Source of the DNA: Frigoribacterium sp. PhB160
GTDB taxonomy: Bacteria; Actinomycetota; Actinomycetes; Actinomycetales; Microbacteriaceae
Length of the DNA: 64,000 bases
Assembly (NCBI RefSeq): GCF_003751785.1
Contig: NZ_RKIE01000001.1
Location: 1,837,564 to 1,901,563 of the forward strand
Direction of reading: 5' to 3'
Under the pieces are notes generated by a model that saw only the letters and a program-made list of their open reading frames with translations, had not been told where the DNA came from and did no database searches. Shown piece by piece: positions 51,182 through 62,780 of the stretch. Position 1 is the stretch's first letter. Every line of letters begins with the position of its first letter. Position numbers and translations under genes: made by a program.

Positions 51182-52690
51182 CTAGGGGCGTTTGCGCTTC
51201 TCGCGGACGCGCATGTTCACCGTGATCGGCGTGCCCTCGAAGCCGAAGATCTCGCGCAGGCGACGCGTGATGAAGCGTCGGTACTGCGGGTCGAGGAAGC
51301 CGGTCGTGAAGAGCACGAAGGTCGGCGGACGGTTGGCCGCCTGGGTGCCGAACAGGATGCGCGGCTGCTTGCCCGACCGCAGCGGGTGCGGGTGCTCCGC
51401 GACGAGCTCGGCCAGAAGGGCGTTGAACTTGCCGGTGGGGATGCGGGTGTCCCACGACTCGAGCGCGAGCTCGAGGGCGGGCACGAGCTTCTCGAGGTGC
51501 CGACCGGTGCGCGCCGAGATGTTGACGCGCGGGGCCCACGACACGTGGTCGAGGTCCTGCTCGATCTCGCGCTCGAGGTAGCGGCGGCGGTCGTCGTCGA
51601 GGAGGTCCCACTTGTTGAAGGCGAGCACCAGGGCACGGCCCGACTCGAGGACGAGGTCGATGATGCGCAGGTCTTGGGTGGAGATCTGCTCGGTGACGTC
51701 GATCACGACGACCGCGACCTCGGCCTTCTCGAGCGCCGCCGAGGTGCGGAGCGAGGCGTAGAAGTCGGCGCCCTGCTGCAGGTGGACGCGCTTGCGGATG
51801 CCCGCGGTGTCGACGAAGGTCCAGATGCGTCCGGCGATCTCGACCTGCTCGTCGACCGGGTCGCGGGTCGTGCCCGCGAGCTCGTTCACGACGACGCGCT
51901 CCTCGCCCGCGGCCTTGTTGAGCAGCGAGCTCTTGCCCACGTTCGGCCGACCGAGGATGGCGACACGGCGAGGCCCACCGATCTCCTCCTTCGCGACGGT
52001 CGAGACGGCGGGCAGCTTGGTCATGACGAGGTCGAGCAGGTCGGCGACGTTGCGGCCGTGGAGGGCGGACGCCGGGAACGGCTCGCCGAGGCCGAGCGTC
52101 CAGAGCGACGTGGCCTCGAGGTCCTTCCGGGCGTCGTCGCTCTTGTTGGCGACGAGGATGACCGGCTTGTTCGACGCCCGCAGCATGCGCACGACGTGCT
52201 CGTCGGTCGAGGTGGCGCCGACGTTGACGTCGACGACGAAGAGCACGGCGTCGGCGAGGTCGACGGCGATCTCGGCCTGCATGGCGACCGACTTGTCGAT
52301 GCCGATCGCGTCGGGCTCCCACCCGCCGGTGTCGACGAGGGTGAAGCGGCGTCCGCCCCACTCGGCCTTGTACGAGACGCGGTCGCGGGTGACGCCGGGC
52401 TTGTCCTCGACGACGGCCTCACGGCGGCCGAGGATGCGGTTGACCATCGCGCTCTTGCCGACGTTGGGTCGGCCGACGATCGCGAGCACCGGCAGCGCCG
52501 GGGCGTAGGTCAGGGCGTCGGGGTCCCACTCGCCGCCCTCGAGGACGTCGACGTCCTCGTCGTCGAGCTCGTAGTCGGAGAGGCCGGCACGCAGGGCCCG
52601 GGCACGCTGCTCGGCGTCCTCGTCGGGCATCGCCTGGATGCGGCCGACCATCTGGTCGTCGAGCTCGGGGTACTTGTCGTCGTCTGCCAT
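51182..52690 (-). CDS. der: Ribosome-assembly GTPase Der (EngA)
   Basis: A 502-residue protein with two GTPase domains ([12 protein letters not shown] near residue 73; [12 protein letters not shown] near 247, each followed by DTxG and NKxD motifs: VDTGGWE/VANKSD and VDTAGI/FNKWD) and a C-terminal KH-like domain ending RVREKRKRP. It acts in 50S subunit maturation. The first 60 residues are an acidic extension common in actinobacteria. It follows cmk by 8 bp, the conserved pairing. Confidence 0.97.
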   Translation of the reverse strand: MADDDKYPELDDQMVGRIQAMPDEDAEQRARALRAGLSDYELDDEDVDVLEGGEWDPDALTYAPALPVLAIVGRPNVGKSAMVNRILGRREAVVEDKPGVTRDRVSYKAEWGGRRFTLVDTGGWEPDAIGIDKSVAMQAEIAVDLADAVLFVVDVNVGATSTDEHVVRMLRASNKPVILVANKSDDARKDLEATSLWTLGLGEPFPASALHGRNVADLLDLVMTKLPAVSTVAKEEIGGPRRVAILGRPNVGKSSLLNKAAGEERVVVNELAGTTRDPVDEQVEIAGRIWTFVDTAGIRKRVHLQQGADFYASLRTSAALEKAEVAVVVIDVTEQISTQDLRIIDLVLESGRALVLAFNKWDLLDDDRRRYLEREIEQDLDHVSWAPRVNISARTGRHLEKLVPALELALESWDTRIPTGKFNALLAELVAEHPHPLRSGKQPRILFGTQAANRPPTFVLFTTGFLDPQYRRFITRRLREIFGFEGTPITVNMRVREKRKRP

Positions 52691-52698
52691 GGAGGCTC

Positions 52699-53502
52699 CT
52701 AGCGTGTGGGGGTGCTCGCTCGCACGAGCTCGACCACGGCCTGCACCGTCTGGTCGAAGTCGAGATGGGTGGAGTCGACGGTCGACACGCCTTCGGCGGC
52801 GGTCATGAAGTCGACGACCTTGCTGTCCAGCCGGTCGCGGGTCGACAGCTGCCGAGCGGTCTCCTCGGCACTCTGCCCGGTGACCTCGGCGGAACGCCTG
52901 GCCATCCTAGCCTCTTCGCTCGCCGTGAGCAGGATCCGCACCTCGGCGTCCGGGGCGACCACCGTGGTGATGTCGCGGCCCTCGGTGACGATGCCGGGCT
53001 TGTCCGTCGAGGCGATGACGCGCCGGAACAGGTCGACCATGAAGCGCCGCACCTCGGGCAGCTTCGCCACGTGGCTGACCGCGCCGGTCACGCGGGGCGT
53101 GCGGATCTCGTCGGTCACGTCCGCGCCTCCCACGGTCACCGACGCCGGCGCCTCGGGGTCGATCCCGATCGCGTAGCGGAAGGTCGGCAGCACGCCGATG
53201 ATCGCGTCGGGGTCGTCGAGGTCGACGCCGCTGTCGAGGGCGTGCAGAGCGAAGGCGCGGTACGCGGCCCCGGTGTCCTGGTAGTCGTAGCCGAGGGCCG
53301 ACGCGGAGGCGCGGCTCACGCTGGACTTGCCGCTGCCGGCCGGTCCGTCCACGGCCACCACGACGTGCCGGTGCACGGCCTCGGCCGTCTCGTCGCGCAG
53401 CTCGGCGACGTGGGCCTCGCCGGCCGGGCCGCCGACGCCGTGCTCGCCGGGTGTCCGCTCGATGTCGACGGGGGCGCCGTACAGCTCGCCGGGGCCGGTC
53501 AC
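52699..53502 (-). CDS. cmk: Cytidylate kinase
   Basis: A 267-residue kinase (CMP/dCMP to the diphosphate). [17 protein letters not shown] is the P-loop near residue 50; [12 protein letters not shown] is the CMP-binding site, with Asp at the position of the usual Leu/Tyr-Asp pair; [13 protein letters not shown] and RDRLDS follow. The N-terminal 45 residues are an extension beyond the family core. GTG start overlapping the tyrA stop (GTGA). Confidence 0.95.
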   Translation of the reverse strand: MTGPGELYGAPVDIERTPGEHGVGGPAGEAHVAELRDETAEAVHRHVVVAVDGPAGSGKSSVSRASASALGYDYQDTGAAYRAFALHALDSGVDLDDPDAIIGVLPTFRYAIGIDPEAPASVTVGGADVTDEIRTPRVTGAVSHVAKLPEVRRFMVDLFRRVIASTDKPGIVTEGRDITTVVAPDAEVRILLTASEEARMARRSAEVTGQSAEETARQLSTRDRLDSKVVDFMTAAEGVSTVDSTHLDFDQTVQAVVELVRASTPTR

Positions 53503-54659
53503 GCGAAGGCCCCCGCCACGGTCCAGCCGCGGCCCTCGAGCTCGGTCACGAGTCGTTCTTCTTGTTCGGGCACGATGGCCACCTCCGCGAGTCCCACCGG
53601 CGCGCCGGGCGAGTGCTCCAGCCGCAGGTCTTCCAGGTTGACGCCGATCTCACCGATCTCGGTGAGCAGGCGGGCGAGCTGTCCCGGCGTGTCGTCGACC
53701 ATGACGACCACCGAGCTGAACGCCGTCGTCCGGCCGTGCTTGCCCGGCAGGCGGGCGACGCCCACGTTGCCGGCGCCGATGGCCTCGGCCACCGCACGGC
53801 GGGCGCCGGGGGCCGTCGGCTCGGCGAGCGCGTCGATGACGCCGTCGAGGTCGTGGCGGAGCTCGCGCAGCACGTCGACGACGCGCCCCGCGTTGGCCCC
53901 GAGGATCTGCACCCACAGCGCGGGGTCGCTGGCCGCGACGCGCGTCACGTCGCGGACTCCGCCGCCGGCCAGCCCGAGGGAGGCGTCGGGGGCGTCGCGC
54001 AGACGCGTCGCCATGAGGCTCGACACGACCTGCGGCACGTGGCTGACGAGGGCGACGCCCGCGTCGTGCTCCTCAGGCGTCATCTCGATCGGCACGGCGC
54101 CGAGGTCGAGGGCGAGGTCCTCGACGGCGGCCGCGCGGCGGTAGGTGATGTCGTCGTGGCCGGCGATCACCCAGGGGCGTCCGACGAAGAGGTCGGCCCG
54201 GGCGGAGATCGCTCCCCCGCGCTCGCGCCCGGCCATGGGGTGCGACCCGATGTAGCGGCCCACGTCGGCCCCGAGCTCGCGCAGCTGGGCGAGGGGCGCG
54301 CCCTTGACCGAGGCGACGTCGGTGACGAGCGCCTCCGGCCAGCGCTGCAGCTCGCGGTGCACGATCTCGGCGGTGACGTCGGGCGGCACCGCGACGACGA
54401 CCAGCACCGGCGCGTCGCCGGCCGAGGGCTCGCGCCCCGCGCCGTAGTCGACGGCGAGGCTGCGGGCGGCGGGCGACACGTCGTCGAGGATCACGTCGAC
54501 GCCGTGCTGTCGCAGCCGCAGGCCGATGCTCGTGCCGAGCAGGCCCGACCCGACGATCCGCACCTGGCCCGACAGCCGGCGCGAGCCGTCGGCGAGGCCC
54601 CCGGCGGTCGTGCCCGGGCCGTCAGCGGCAGACGAGGAGGCGCGGGTCGGGTCGGTCAC
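53499..54659 (-). CDS. tyrA: Prephenate dehydrogenase with ACT domain
   Basis: A 386-residue enzyme of tyrosine synthesis. [16 protein letters not shown] is the NAD(P)-binding Rossmann loop; [11 protein letters not shown] holds the catalytic His region; the C-terminal ACT domain ([20 protein letters not shown]) gives feedback control. Start GTG 54659, taken because it overlaps the rluB stop (GTGA); the open frame to 54713 is the repeat tail of rluB in another frame. Neighbour order rluB-tyrA-cmk-der is conserved in actinobacteria. Confidence 0.94.
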   Translation of the reverse strand: MTDPTRASSSAADGPGTTAGGLADGSRRLSGQVRIVGSGLLGTSIGLRLRQHGVDVILDDVSPAARSLAVDYGAGREPSAGDAPVLVVVAVPPDVTAEIVHRELQRWPEALVTDVASVKGAPLAQLRELGADVGRYIGSHPMAGRERGGAISARADLFVGRPWVIAGHDDITYRRAAAVEDLALDLGAVPIEMTPEEHDAGVALVSHVPQVVSSLMATRLRDAPDASLGLAGGGVRDVTRVAASDPALWVQILGANAGRVVDVLRELRHDLDGVIDALAEPTAPGARRAVAEAIGAGNVGVARLPGKHGRTTAFSSVVVMVDDTPGQLARLLTEIGEIGVNLEDLRLEHSPGAPVGLAEVAIVPEQEERLVTELEGRGWTVAGAFA

Positions 54660-56923
54660 GACCGCCCGCCCCCGCGGGGACCACGTCCCCCGTCGTCGGG
54701 GCGCGGGCGCCACGGACGGTCGCCGCCACGCTCGTCACGGCGGTCGTCGCGACCGCCGCGGTCGTCACGGCCCTGGTAGCCGCCCCGCGAGGGGGCACCG
54801 CCACGGTCGTCGCGTCGGTCGTCACGACCCTGGTACCCGCCCCGCGAGGGAGCGCCGCCACGGTCGTCGCGACCCTGGTACCCACCACGCGACGGAGCGC
54901 CGCCACGGTCGTCACGACCCTGGTAGCCGCCCCGCGACGGAGCGCCGCCACGGTCGTCACGGCCCTGGTAGCCGCCCCGCGACGGAGCGCCGCCACGGTC
55001 GTCACGACCCTGGTAGCCGCCCCGAGACGGAGCGCCGCCACGGTCATCGCGTCGGTCGTCACGACCCTGGTAGCCGCCCCGCGAGGGCGCGCCGCCACGG
55101 TCGTCGCGACCCTGGTAGCCGCCGCGCTGCTCCCGGTCGTCGCCGCCCTCGGGGCGGGGACGGGTCGGGTAGCCGTTGCGGGCGGCGCCGCCGGCGCGGA
55201 CGCCGGAGGTGCGGCCCGTGCGCGGGTCCTTGTTCGCGTCGCGGTTCGGGTAGCCGGCCGCGCGCTCCTCGCCGGGCGTCAGCGGACGGTCGCCGCCGCG
55301 CGGGGCCGATCCGCGGTCGTCGCGCGAGACGTAGCCGCCGCGCTCCGGGCGCCCGCCGCGGTCGTCGCGCGACACGTAGCCGCCCCGGTCGTCCCGGCGA
55401 TCGTCACGGCCCTGGTAGCCGCCACGCTCCGGGCGGCCCGCGCCACGGTCGTCACGTCGGTCGTCACGGCCCTGGTAGCCACCGCGCGAGGGAGCCCCGC
55501 CCCGGTCGTCACGCCCCTGGTACCCGCCCCGCGAGGGAGCCCCGCCACGGTCGTCACGCCCCTGGTACCCGCCCCGCTCGGGGCGGCCCGCACCACGGTC
55601 ATCGCGTCGGTCGTCGCGGCCCTGGTAGCCACCGCGCGAGGGAGCCCCGCCCCGGTCGTCACGACCCTGGTACCCGCCCCGCGAGGGAGCCCCGCCACGG
55701 TCGTCACGACGGTCGTCGCGGCCCTGGTACCCGCCGCGCTCCGGGCGGCCCGCACCACGGTCGTCGCGTCGGTCGTCGCGACCCTGGTAGCCGCCGCGCT
55801 CGGGACGGGAGGCACTGCGGTCGTCGCGACCCGCGCCTCCTCGTGCTCCGCCTCGGGGGGCGTCGAAGCCGGTGCGCTGCTCGCGACGACCGGCCTGCTC
55901 GCGGCGCACCTCGGCGCGACGCGACGCGGGCGCGGCGGCGTCGCCCTTGAAGCCGGACGGGCCGCGGCGGCGCTTGGCGTCGCGGGCGTCGGTGTCGGGG
56001 TCGAACTCGTCGTCGTCCTCGTCGTAGTACTCCTTCTCGACCTCGGTCTCGTCGAGGGCGACCTCGACCACGTCGGCCTCGTCGACGGGCGCGTCGGCGC
56101 TCTCCGTCGTCGGGATCGCGTCGACCCGCGGCACGGCGGTGGCGTCGCGCGAGATGGTGAGGATGGCGCCGAGCTCGGTCTTGTTCAGCGAGCGCATGTG
56201 GCCCACCTTCAGCGTGCCGAGGTGCAGCGGCCCGAACGACCGGCGCACGAGGTCGATGACCGGGTGGCCGACCGCCTCGAGCATGCGCCGCACGATGCGG
56301 TTGCGGCCCGAGTGAAGCGTGATCTCGATCAGCGACGAGTCGTTCGTGCGCGACAGCCCGGCCCCGCCGCCGACGAGGGAGGCGCGGTCGGCCGCGATGG
56401 GGCCGTCGTCGAGCTCGACGCCCGACAGCAGCTGCGCGAGCACGGTCGGGGTGATGACGCCCCGCACCTTGGCGATGTAGGTCTTGGTGACGCCGAACGA
56501 GGGATGGGCCAGCACGTGGGCCAGCTCGCCGTCGTTCGTCAGCAGCAGCAGGCCGCTGGTCTCGACGTCGAGGCGGCCGACGTTGAAGAGGCGCTCCTCG
56601 AAGTCGGAGGTGAACTGCGTCAGGTCGGGTCGGCCGTTCTCGTCGCTCAGCGTGCTCACGACGCCGACCGGCTTGTTCAGCATGACGTAGCGGCGCGTGG
56701 TGTCGAGCTGCACGGCGGTGCCGTCGACGACGACCTTGTCGACGTCGGGGTCGATGCGGCGACCGGCCTCCGTGACGACCTTGCCGTTGACGGTGACGCG
56801 GCCGGCCGCGATGAGGTCTTCGGAGACGCGGCGCGAGGCCACGCCGGCGGCGGCCATGACCTTCTGCAGGCGCTCGCCCGAGGGCAGGTCGTCGCCGGTG
56901 GTGGGGGTGGTGTCAGCGGGCAT
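54656..56923 (-). CDS. rluB: 23S rRNA pseudouridine synthase with long Gly/Arg/Asp-repeat tail
   Basis: A 755-residue protein, about three times the usual length. Residues 15-60 are an S4 RNA-binding domain; residues 75-255 the RsuA/RluB synthase with the catalytic Asp119 in FNVGRLDVETSG. An acidic hinge (DEDDDEFDPDTD) follows, and then residues about 365-755 consist of repeats of GGYQGRDDR alternating with GGAPSR or RDDRGAGRPER, about 16 copies in two blocks. The tail resembles RGG-type RNA-binding or condensate-forming regions. Its start overlaps the scpB stop by 11 bp. Confidence 0.92.
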   Translation of the reverse strand: MPADTTPTTGDDLPSGERLQKVMAAAGVASRRVSEDLIAAGRVTVNGKVVTEAGRRIDPDVDKVVVDGTAVQLDTTRRYVMLNKPVGVVSTLSDENGRPDLTQFTSDFEERLFNVGRLDVETSGLLLLTNDGELAHVLAHPSFGVTKTYIAKVRGVITPTVLAQLLSGVELDDGPIAADRASLVGGGAGLSRTNDSSLIEITLHSGRNRIVRRMLEAVGHPVIDLVRRSFGPLHLGTLKVGHMRSLNKTELGAILTISRDATAVPRVDAIPTTESADAPVDEADVVEVALDETEVEKEYYDEDDDEFDPDTDARDAKRRRGPSGFKGDAAAPASRRAEVRREQAGRREQRTGFDAPRGGARGGAGRDDRSASRPERGGYQGRDDRRDDRGAGRPERGGYQGRDDRRDDRGGAPSRGGYQGRDDRGGAPSRGGYQGRDDRRDDRGAGRPERGGYQGRDDRGGAPSRGGYQGRDDRGGAPSRGGYQGRDDRRDDRGAGRPERGGYQGRDDRRDDRGGYVSRDDRGGRPERGGYVSRDDRGSAPRGGDRPLTPGEERAAGYPNRDANKDPRTGRTSGVRAGGAARNGYPTRPRPEGGDDREQRGGYQGRDDRGGAPSRGGYQGRDDRRDDRGGAPSRGGYQGRDDRGGAPSRGGYQGRDDRGGAPSRGGYQGRDDRGGAPSRGGYQGRDDRGGAPSRGGYQGRDDRRDDRGGAPSRGGYQGRDDRGGRDDRRDERGGDRPWRPRPDDGGRGPRGGGRS
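54770..55815. repeat. Tandem repeats encoding the rluB tail
   Basis: Units of 45-60 bp, each with the core that encodes GGYQGRDDR (plus-strand CGTCACGACCCTGGTAGCC and synonyms), run in two blocks separated by a unique segment (about 55130-55320). Units differ at silent sites, so the array is not a recent perfect expansion. Recombination between units could change tail length in frame. Confidence 0.9.
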
Positions 56924-57578
56924 CGTCGAATCCTCCGGATCCGTCGGAGAGGAGCGGGGAGATGAGCGGCAGCTCGTCGAGCGAGTTGATGCCGAGGTGA
57001 GTCAACAGGAGGTCCGTCGTTTCGTAGGTGATGGCGCCCGTCTCGGGGTCGGTGGACGACTCCGTGACCAGGCCGCGGCCCAGCAGCGTACGGACGACCG
57101 AGTCGACGTTCACCGCGCGGATCTGCGCGATGCTGCTGCGGGTGATGGGTTGCTTGTAGGCGATGACCGCCAGCGTCTCGAGAGCCGCCTGCGACAGTCT
57201 GGACGGGTTCTGCGTCAGCACGAAATCGCGCACCAGGGGGTCGTGCTCGTCGCGGACGTAGAACCGCCAGCCGCCGCCGACCTCGCGCAGCTCGAAGCCG
57301 CGCCGCAACGTGCCGTCGACGCCGTCGAAGTCGGCGACGAGCGACTCGACCGCCTGGCGCACCGCGGCGACCGGGGCGCCCACGCCGGCGGCGAGGTCGA
57401 CGAGGGACTGCGGCTCGTCGGCGACCATGAGCAGCGCCTCGAGCCGCCGCGCGATCGACGGCGCCGACGCGTCCGACGGGTCGGCGCGGTCGAGCGGGTC
57501 GGCCGCGTCGAGCGACCGGGGCGCGTCGCGCGCCCCGCTCTCGGACCCCGGGGAGGCGCGGGTCGGCTCAGCCCTCAT
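56913..57578 (-). CDS. scpB: Segregation and condensation protein B
   Basis: A 221-residue winged-helix partner of the SMC-ScpA complex: RRLEALLMVADEPQSLVDLAAG at the first winged helix and LETLAVIAYKQPITRSSIAQIRAVNVDSVVRTLLGRGLV, the family hallmark. The first 45 residues are a polar extension. It overlaps both scpA and rluB by 11 bp. Confidence 0.96.
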   Translation of the reverse strand: MRAEPTRASPGSESGARDAPRSLDAADPLDRADPSDASAPSIARRLEALLMVADEPQSLVDLAAGVGAPVAAVRQAVESLVADFDGVDGTLRRGFELREVGGGWRFYVRDEHDPLVRDFVLTQNPSRLSQAALETLAVIAYKQPITRSSIAQIRAVNVDSVVRTLLGRGLVTESSTDPETGAITYETTDLLLTHLGINSLDELPLISPLLSDGSGGFDDAR

Positions 57579-58446
57579 AGTCGGCCCCCAGCGCGGCCAG
57601 CGACTCGTCCGTCCACGTCTCGGCGACCCAGCGCACGCTGAGCTCGCCGAGCGGCTCGATCTGCTCGAAGGAGAGCGACCCGTGGCGGTAGAGCTCGAGC
57701 AGGGCGAGGAAGCGCGCCACGACGACGCCCTTCTGGTCGACGCCGGCGACGAGCTCGCGGAAGGTCACGACCTCGCCGCTCCGCAGAAGGGCGACCACCA
57801 CGGCGGCCTGCTCGCGGATGCTCACGAGCGGCGCGTGCAGGTGGTCGAGCCCGATCGTCGGCAGCTCGCGCGGCGTGAGCGCCAGGGTCGCGAGCGCGGC
57901 GAAGTCGTCGGCGCTGAGGGTCCAGACCAGCTCGGGGGTGCTGACGCGGTACTTCTCCTCGAGCCGCACCGAGCGGGCGTGACGGGCGGCCTCGGCGCGG
58001 CCGTGCTCGGCGAACCACTCGGCCGCCTGCTTGAAGGCGCGGTACTGCAGCAGCCGGGCGAAGAGCAGGTCGCGCGCCTCGAGCAGCGCCACGTCCTCCG
58101 CGTCGACGAGCTCGCCCTGCGGCAGCAGCCCGGCGACCTTGAGGTCGAGGAGGGTCGCGGCGACGACGATGAACTCGCTGGCCTGGTCGAGGTTCGCGTC
58201 GGTGTCGACGCCCCGCAGGTACGACAGGAACTCGTCGGTCACCGCGCTCAGCGACACCTCGGTGACGTCCATCTCGCGCTTGCTGATGAGCGAGAGCAAC
58301 AGGTCGAACGGCCCGCTGAAGTTGTCGAGCGTGACCGCGAACGCCCGCGACGGGGACTCGTCGGTCACCGCGTAGACAGGGTCGTGCCCGGCCGCCTCGT
58401 CGGCGACCGCCGTCGTGCCGGTTCTCGGCTCAGGCTGCGGCACCAC
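57568..58446 (-). CDS. scpA: Segregation and condensation protein A (kleisin)
   Basis: A 292-residue kleisin that joins the two SMC heads. FAVTLDNFSGPFDLLLSLISKREMDVTEVSL is the N-terminal SMC-neck-binding helix; the C-terminal winged helix ends VRWVAETWTDESLAALGADYEG. It overlaps parA by 17 bp and scpB by 11 bp. Together with smc (not in the window) it serves chromosome condensation; jetABC at the left end is a separate SMC system. Confidence 0.96.
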   Translation of the reverse strand: MVPQPEPRTGTTAVADEAAGHDPVYAVTDESPSRAFAVTLDNFSGPFDLLLSLISKREMDVTEVSLSAVTDEFLSYLRGVDTDANLDQASEFIVVAATLLDLKVAGLLPQGELVDAEDVALLEARDLLFARLLQYRAFKQAAEWFAEHGRAEAARHARSVRLEEKYRVSTPELVWTLSADDFAALATLALTPRELPTIGLDHLHAPLVSIREQAAVVVALLRSGEVVTFRELVAGVDQKGVVVARFLALLELYRHGSLSFEQIEPLGELSVRWVAETWTDESLAALGADYEG

Positions 58447-59329
58447 GCGCGATCAGCTCTCGGGCCAGCTGGCGGTACGCCTGGGCCGCCGGGTGCTCGG
58501 GGGCGAACTTCGTGATGGGCGTGCCCGCGACGGACGCGTCGGGGAACTTCACGGTGCGGCCGATGACCGTCTCGAGCACCTCGTCCCCGAAGGCCTCGAC
58601 GACCCGTTCGAGCACCTCGCGGCTGTGCAGGGTGCGTGAGTCGAACATCGTCGGGAGGATGCCGTCGAGCGTGATGGCCGGGTTGAGGCGGTCGCGCACC
58701 TTGTCGATCGTCTCGACGAGCAGCGCGACGCCGCGGAGGGCGAAGAACTCGCACTCGAGCGGGATGAGCACGCCGTGGGCGGCCGTCAGCGCGTTGACGG
58801 TCAGCAGCCCGAGCGACGGCTGGCAGTCGATGAGGATGACGTCGTACTCGGCGCTGACCTGGCGCAGGATGCGCGCGAGGATCTGCTCGCGGGCGACCTC
58901 GTTGACGAGGTGGACCTCGGCGGCCGACAGGTCGATGTTCGCCGGCATCACGTCGAGGTTGTCGACCCGCGTCGGGACGATCACGTCGTGGGCGTCCTTC
59001 ACGGAGCCGATCATGAGGTCGTAGATCGTCGACTGCTCGTGCGACTGCACCCCGAGCCCGGCGGTCAGGGCGCCCTGCGGGTCGAAGTCGATGGCCAGCA
59101 CGCGGCGGCCGTACTCGGCGAAGGCCGCGCCGAGGTTGATGGTCGTCGTCGTCTTGCCGACGCCGCCCTTCTGGTTGCAGAGCGTGATGATGCGGGCCGG
59201 ACCGTGGCTCGGCAGGGCGTCGGGCACGGCGAACTCGGTGCGCGGGCGCCCGGTCGGCCCGTTCACGGGGACGGCGGCCGGAGCGCTCTCGAAGAGGGCG
59301 GGTGTGCTCGAGGTCGGCTTGGTGCTCAC
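58430..59329 (-). CDS. parA: ParA/Soj-type chromosome-partitioning ATPase
   Basis: A 299-residue ATPase from GTG 59329 (an in-frame GTG at 59338 is equally possible). IITLCNQKGGVGKTTTTINL is the deviant Walker A with the signature lysine; VLAIDFDPQGALTAGLG and VILIDCQPSLGLLTVNAL follow. A 45-residue Thr/Pro/Ala leader precedes the core. It is the second parA-like gene typical of the xerD-scpA cluster in actinobacteria, distinct from the one at oriC, and no parB is beside it. Confidence 0.9.
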   Translation of the reverse strand: MSTKPTSSTPALFESAPAAVPVNGPTGRPRTEFAVPDALPSHGPARIITLCNQKGGVGKTTTTINLGAAFAEYGRRVLAIDFDPQGALTAGLGVQSHEQSTIYDLMIGSVKDAHDVIVPTRVDNLDVMPANIDLSAAEVHLVNEVAREQILARILRQVSAEYDVILIDCQPSLGLLTVNALTAAHGVLIPLECEFFALRGVALLVETIDKVRDRLNPAITLDGILPTMFDSRTLHSREVLERVVEAFGDEVLETVIGRTVKFPDASVAGTPITKFAPEHPAAQAYRQLARELIARGAAA

Positions 59330-59424
59330 GTCGACCACAGTAACCGCGACCCCCGTCGCCGACGGGCTGCCGCGCCCGGTCCGCGAGCAGGAAGCCTCAT
59401 GCGGCGGCTGAGGGTTCTTGCCGG

Positions 59425-60342
59425 TCAGACCGGTCGTCGCGCCCGGGGGTGAGCCGTCGAGTACATGTCGCGGAGGGCGTCTGCCGTGACCAGCGTGTAG
59501 ATCTGCGTCGTCGCCACCGACGAGTGCCCGAGCAGCTCCTGCACGACCCGCACGTCGGCGCCGCCCTCGAGCAGGTGCGTCGCGAACGAGTGGCGCAGCG
59601 TGTGCGGCGACACGTCGATCCCCAGCTCGGCGCGCTCGGCGGCGGCGCGCAGCACGAGCCACGCGTTCTGCCGCGACAGCCGGGCCCCGCGCACCCCGAG
59701 GAAGAGCGCGGGCGTCGCCTCGCCCCGGGCCGAGAACTCGGGTCGCGCCCGCACGAGGTAGCCGTCCAGCGCGCGCCGGGCGTAGCTGCCGAGCGGCACG
59801 AGGCGCTGCTTGCCGCCCTTGCCGAAGAGGCGCACGACGTCGCCGTCGACGACGTCGTCGACGTTGAGCGACACGGCCTCGCTGACCCGGGCACCGGTGG
59901 CGTAGAGCAGCTCGAGCAGTGCCTTGTCGCGGACGCGCGCGGGCTCGTCGCCGTCGGTCGCTGCGAGCAGCGCCTCGACCTGGGCGATCGAGATGGCCTT
60001 GGGCAGGCGCGCCGGCAGCTTCGGCGGGCGCGCCGACGCGGCCACGTCGGCCTCGAGCAGCCCCTCCTCGAGCAGGAACGCGTGCAGCCCTCGCACCGAC
60101 GACAGCACCCGGGCCACGCTGGAGGCGCGGAGCGGCCTCTCCGCCCGCGTCGCCAACGCGACCGGGAACGCCGCCACGTCCGCGGTCGTCACCTCGTCGA
60201 CCGAGGTGCGTCCGAGCCCGGCGAGGTGCTCCTGCCAGAGCACGAGGTCGCGACGGTAGGCGGCGGCCGTGTTCGGGGAGAGGCCGCGCTCGACCGACAC
60301 GTGCCTCAGGTACCGGGCCGACGCCTCCTCGACGCTGGTCAC
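59425..60342 (-). CDS. xerD: Tyrosine recombinase XerD
   Basis: A 305-residue site-specific recombinase that resolves chromosome dimers at dif. All active-site residues are present: Arg152 (TGARVSEAV), Lys176 (GKGGKQR), His247 and Arg250 ([12 protein letters not shown]), His273 ([11 protein letters not shown]) and Tyr282 (IYT). The N-terminal SAM-like domain ([24 protein letters not shown]) is standard. GTG start after GGGGCGGC. Housekeeping location, not an integrase of the accessory block. Confidence 0.95.
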   Translation of the reverse strand: MTSVEEASARYLRHVSVERGLSPNTAAAYRRDLVLWQEHLAGLGRTSVDEVTTADVAAFPVALATRAERPLRASSVARVLSSVRGLHAFLLEEGLLEADVAASARPPKLPARLPKAISIAQVEALLAATDGDEPARVRDKALLELLYATGARVSEAVSLNVDDVVDGDVVRLFGKGGKQRLVPLGSYARRALDGYLVRARPEFSARGEATPALFLGVRGARLSRQNAWLVLRAAAERAELGIDVSPHTLRHSFATHLLEGGADVRVVQELLGHSSVATTQIYTLVTADALRDMYSTAHPRARRPV

Positions 60343-60390
60343 GCCGCCCCGACGCCCCTGGTCACCGGTGCTCGCTCGTCGCCGACGGGC

Positions 60391-60950
60391 TCAGCGGGAG
60401 GCGACCGCCGCGAGCGCGGCGATGCTGAGGATGGAGTTGTGCAGGCGCCCGGCCAGCACCCCGTCGACGATCTCGTCGAGGGCGACCCAGCGCGTGACGA
60501 TGTCGGCCTCCTCGTCGGAGCGGTCGAACGCCCCGGCGGTGGCGCTGACGCCGGTCGCGCGGTAGACCGTGACCATCTCGTCGTTGCCGCCCGGCGTGGT
60601 GTGGAACGACACGAGCTCGTCCCACGTCGTCGCCTGCAGGTCGGCCTCCTCGGCGAGCTCGCGCTTCGCGGCCTCGAGCCGCCCCTCGCCCGCCTGGTCG
60701 AGCAGGCCCGCGGGCAGCTCCCAGTCGCGGGCGCGGATCGGGTGGCGGTACTGCTGGATGACGAGCACGCGCTCCTGGTCGTCGACGGCGAGCACGGCCA
60801 CCGCACCGGTGTGCGCGACGTACTCGCGCACCATCGGTGAGCCGTTGTAGTCGACCGTGTCGCGGACGACGTCCCAGACGGCGCCCTCGAAGACCTTCTC
60901 GCTCGCCGTCACGGTCGGCGAGGCCGGCTCGTCGCGCAGCAGGTCGTCGC

Positions 60951-60954
<4 letters not shown>
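60391..60954 (-). CDS. Nudix hydrolase, ADP-ribose pyrophosphatase type
   Basis: A 187-residue enzyme with the Nudix box [19 protein letters not shown] near residue 100 preceded by [10 protein letters not shown], as in ADP-ribose diphosphatases (NudF-like). Start GTG 60954 overlaps the pyrG stop (GTGA). Its place between pyrG and xerD is conserved in actinobacteria. Confidence 0.92.
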
Positions 60955-62732
<1,778 letters not shown>

Positions 62733-62780
62733 GGGATTCCATCCTATGTCACGCGGAGCGCTCTCGGCACCCCGCTGGTG

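Noticed and set aside
54770-55815. Regular direct repeats resembling a CRISPR array
   Set aside because: The repeats are in frame with rluB and encode GGYQGRDDR; 'spacers' are also repeated, and no cas gene is near.
59425-60342. Tyrosine recombinase as integrase of a mobile element
   Set aside because: Its neighbours (Nudix, parA, scpA/B) and sequence identify chromosomal XerD.
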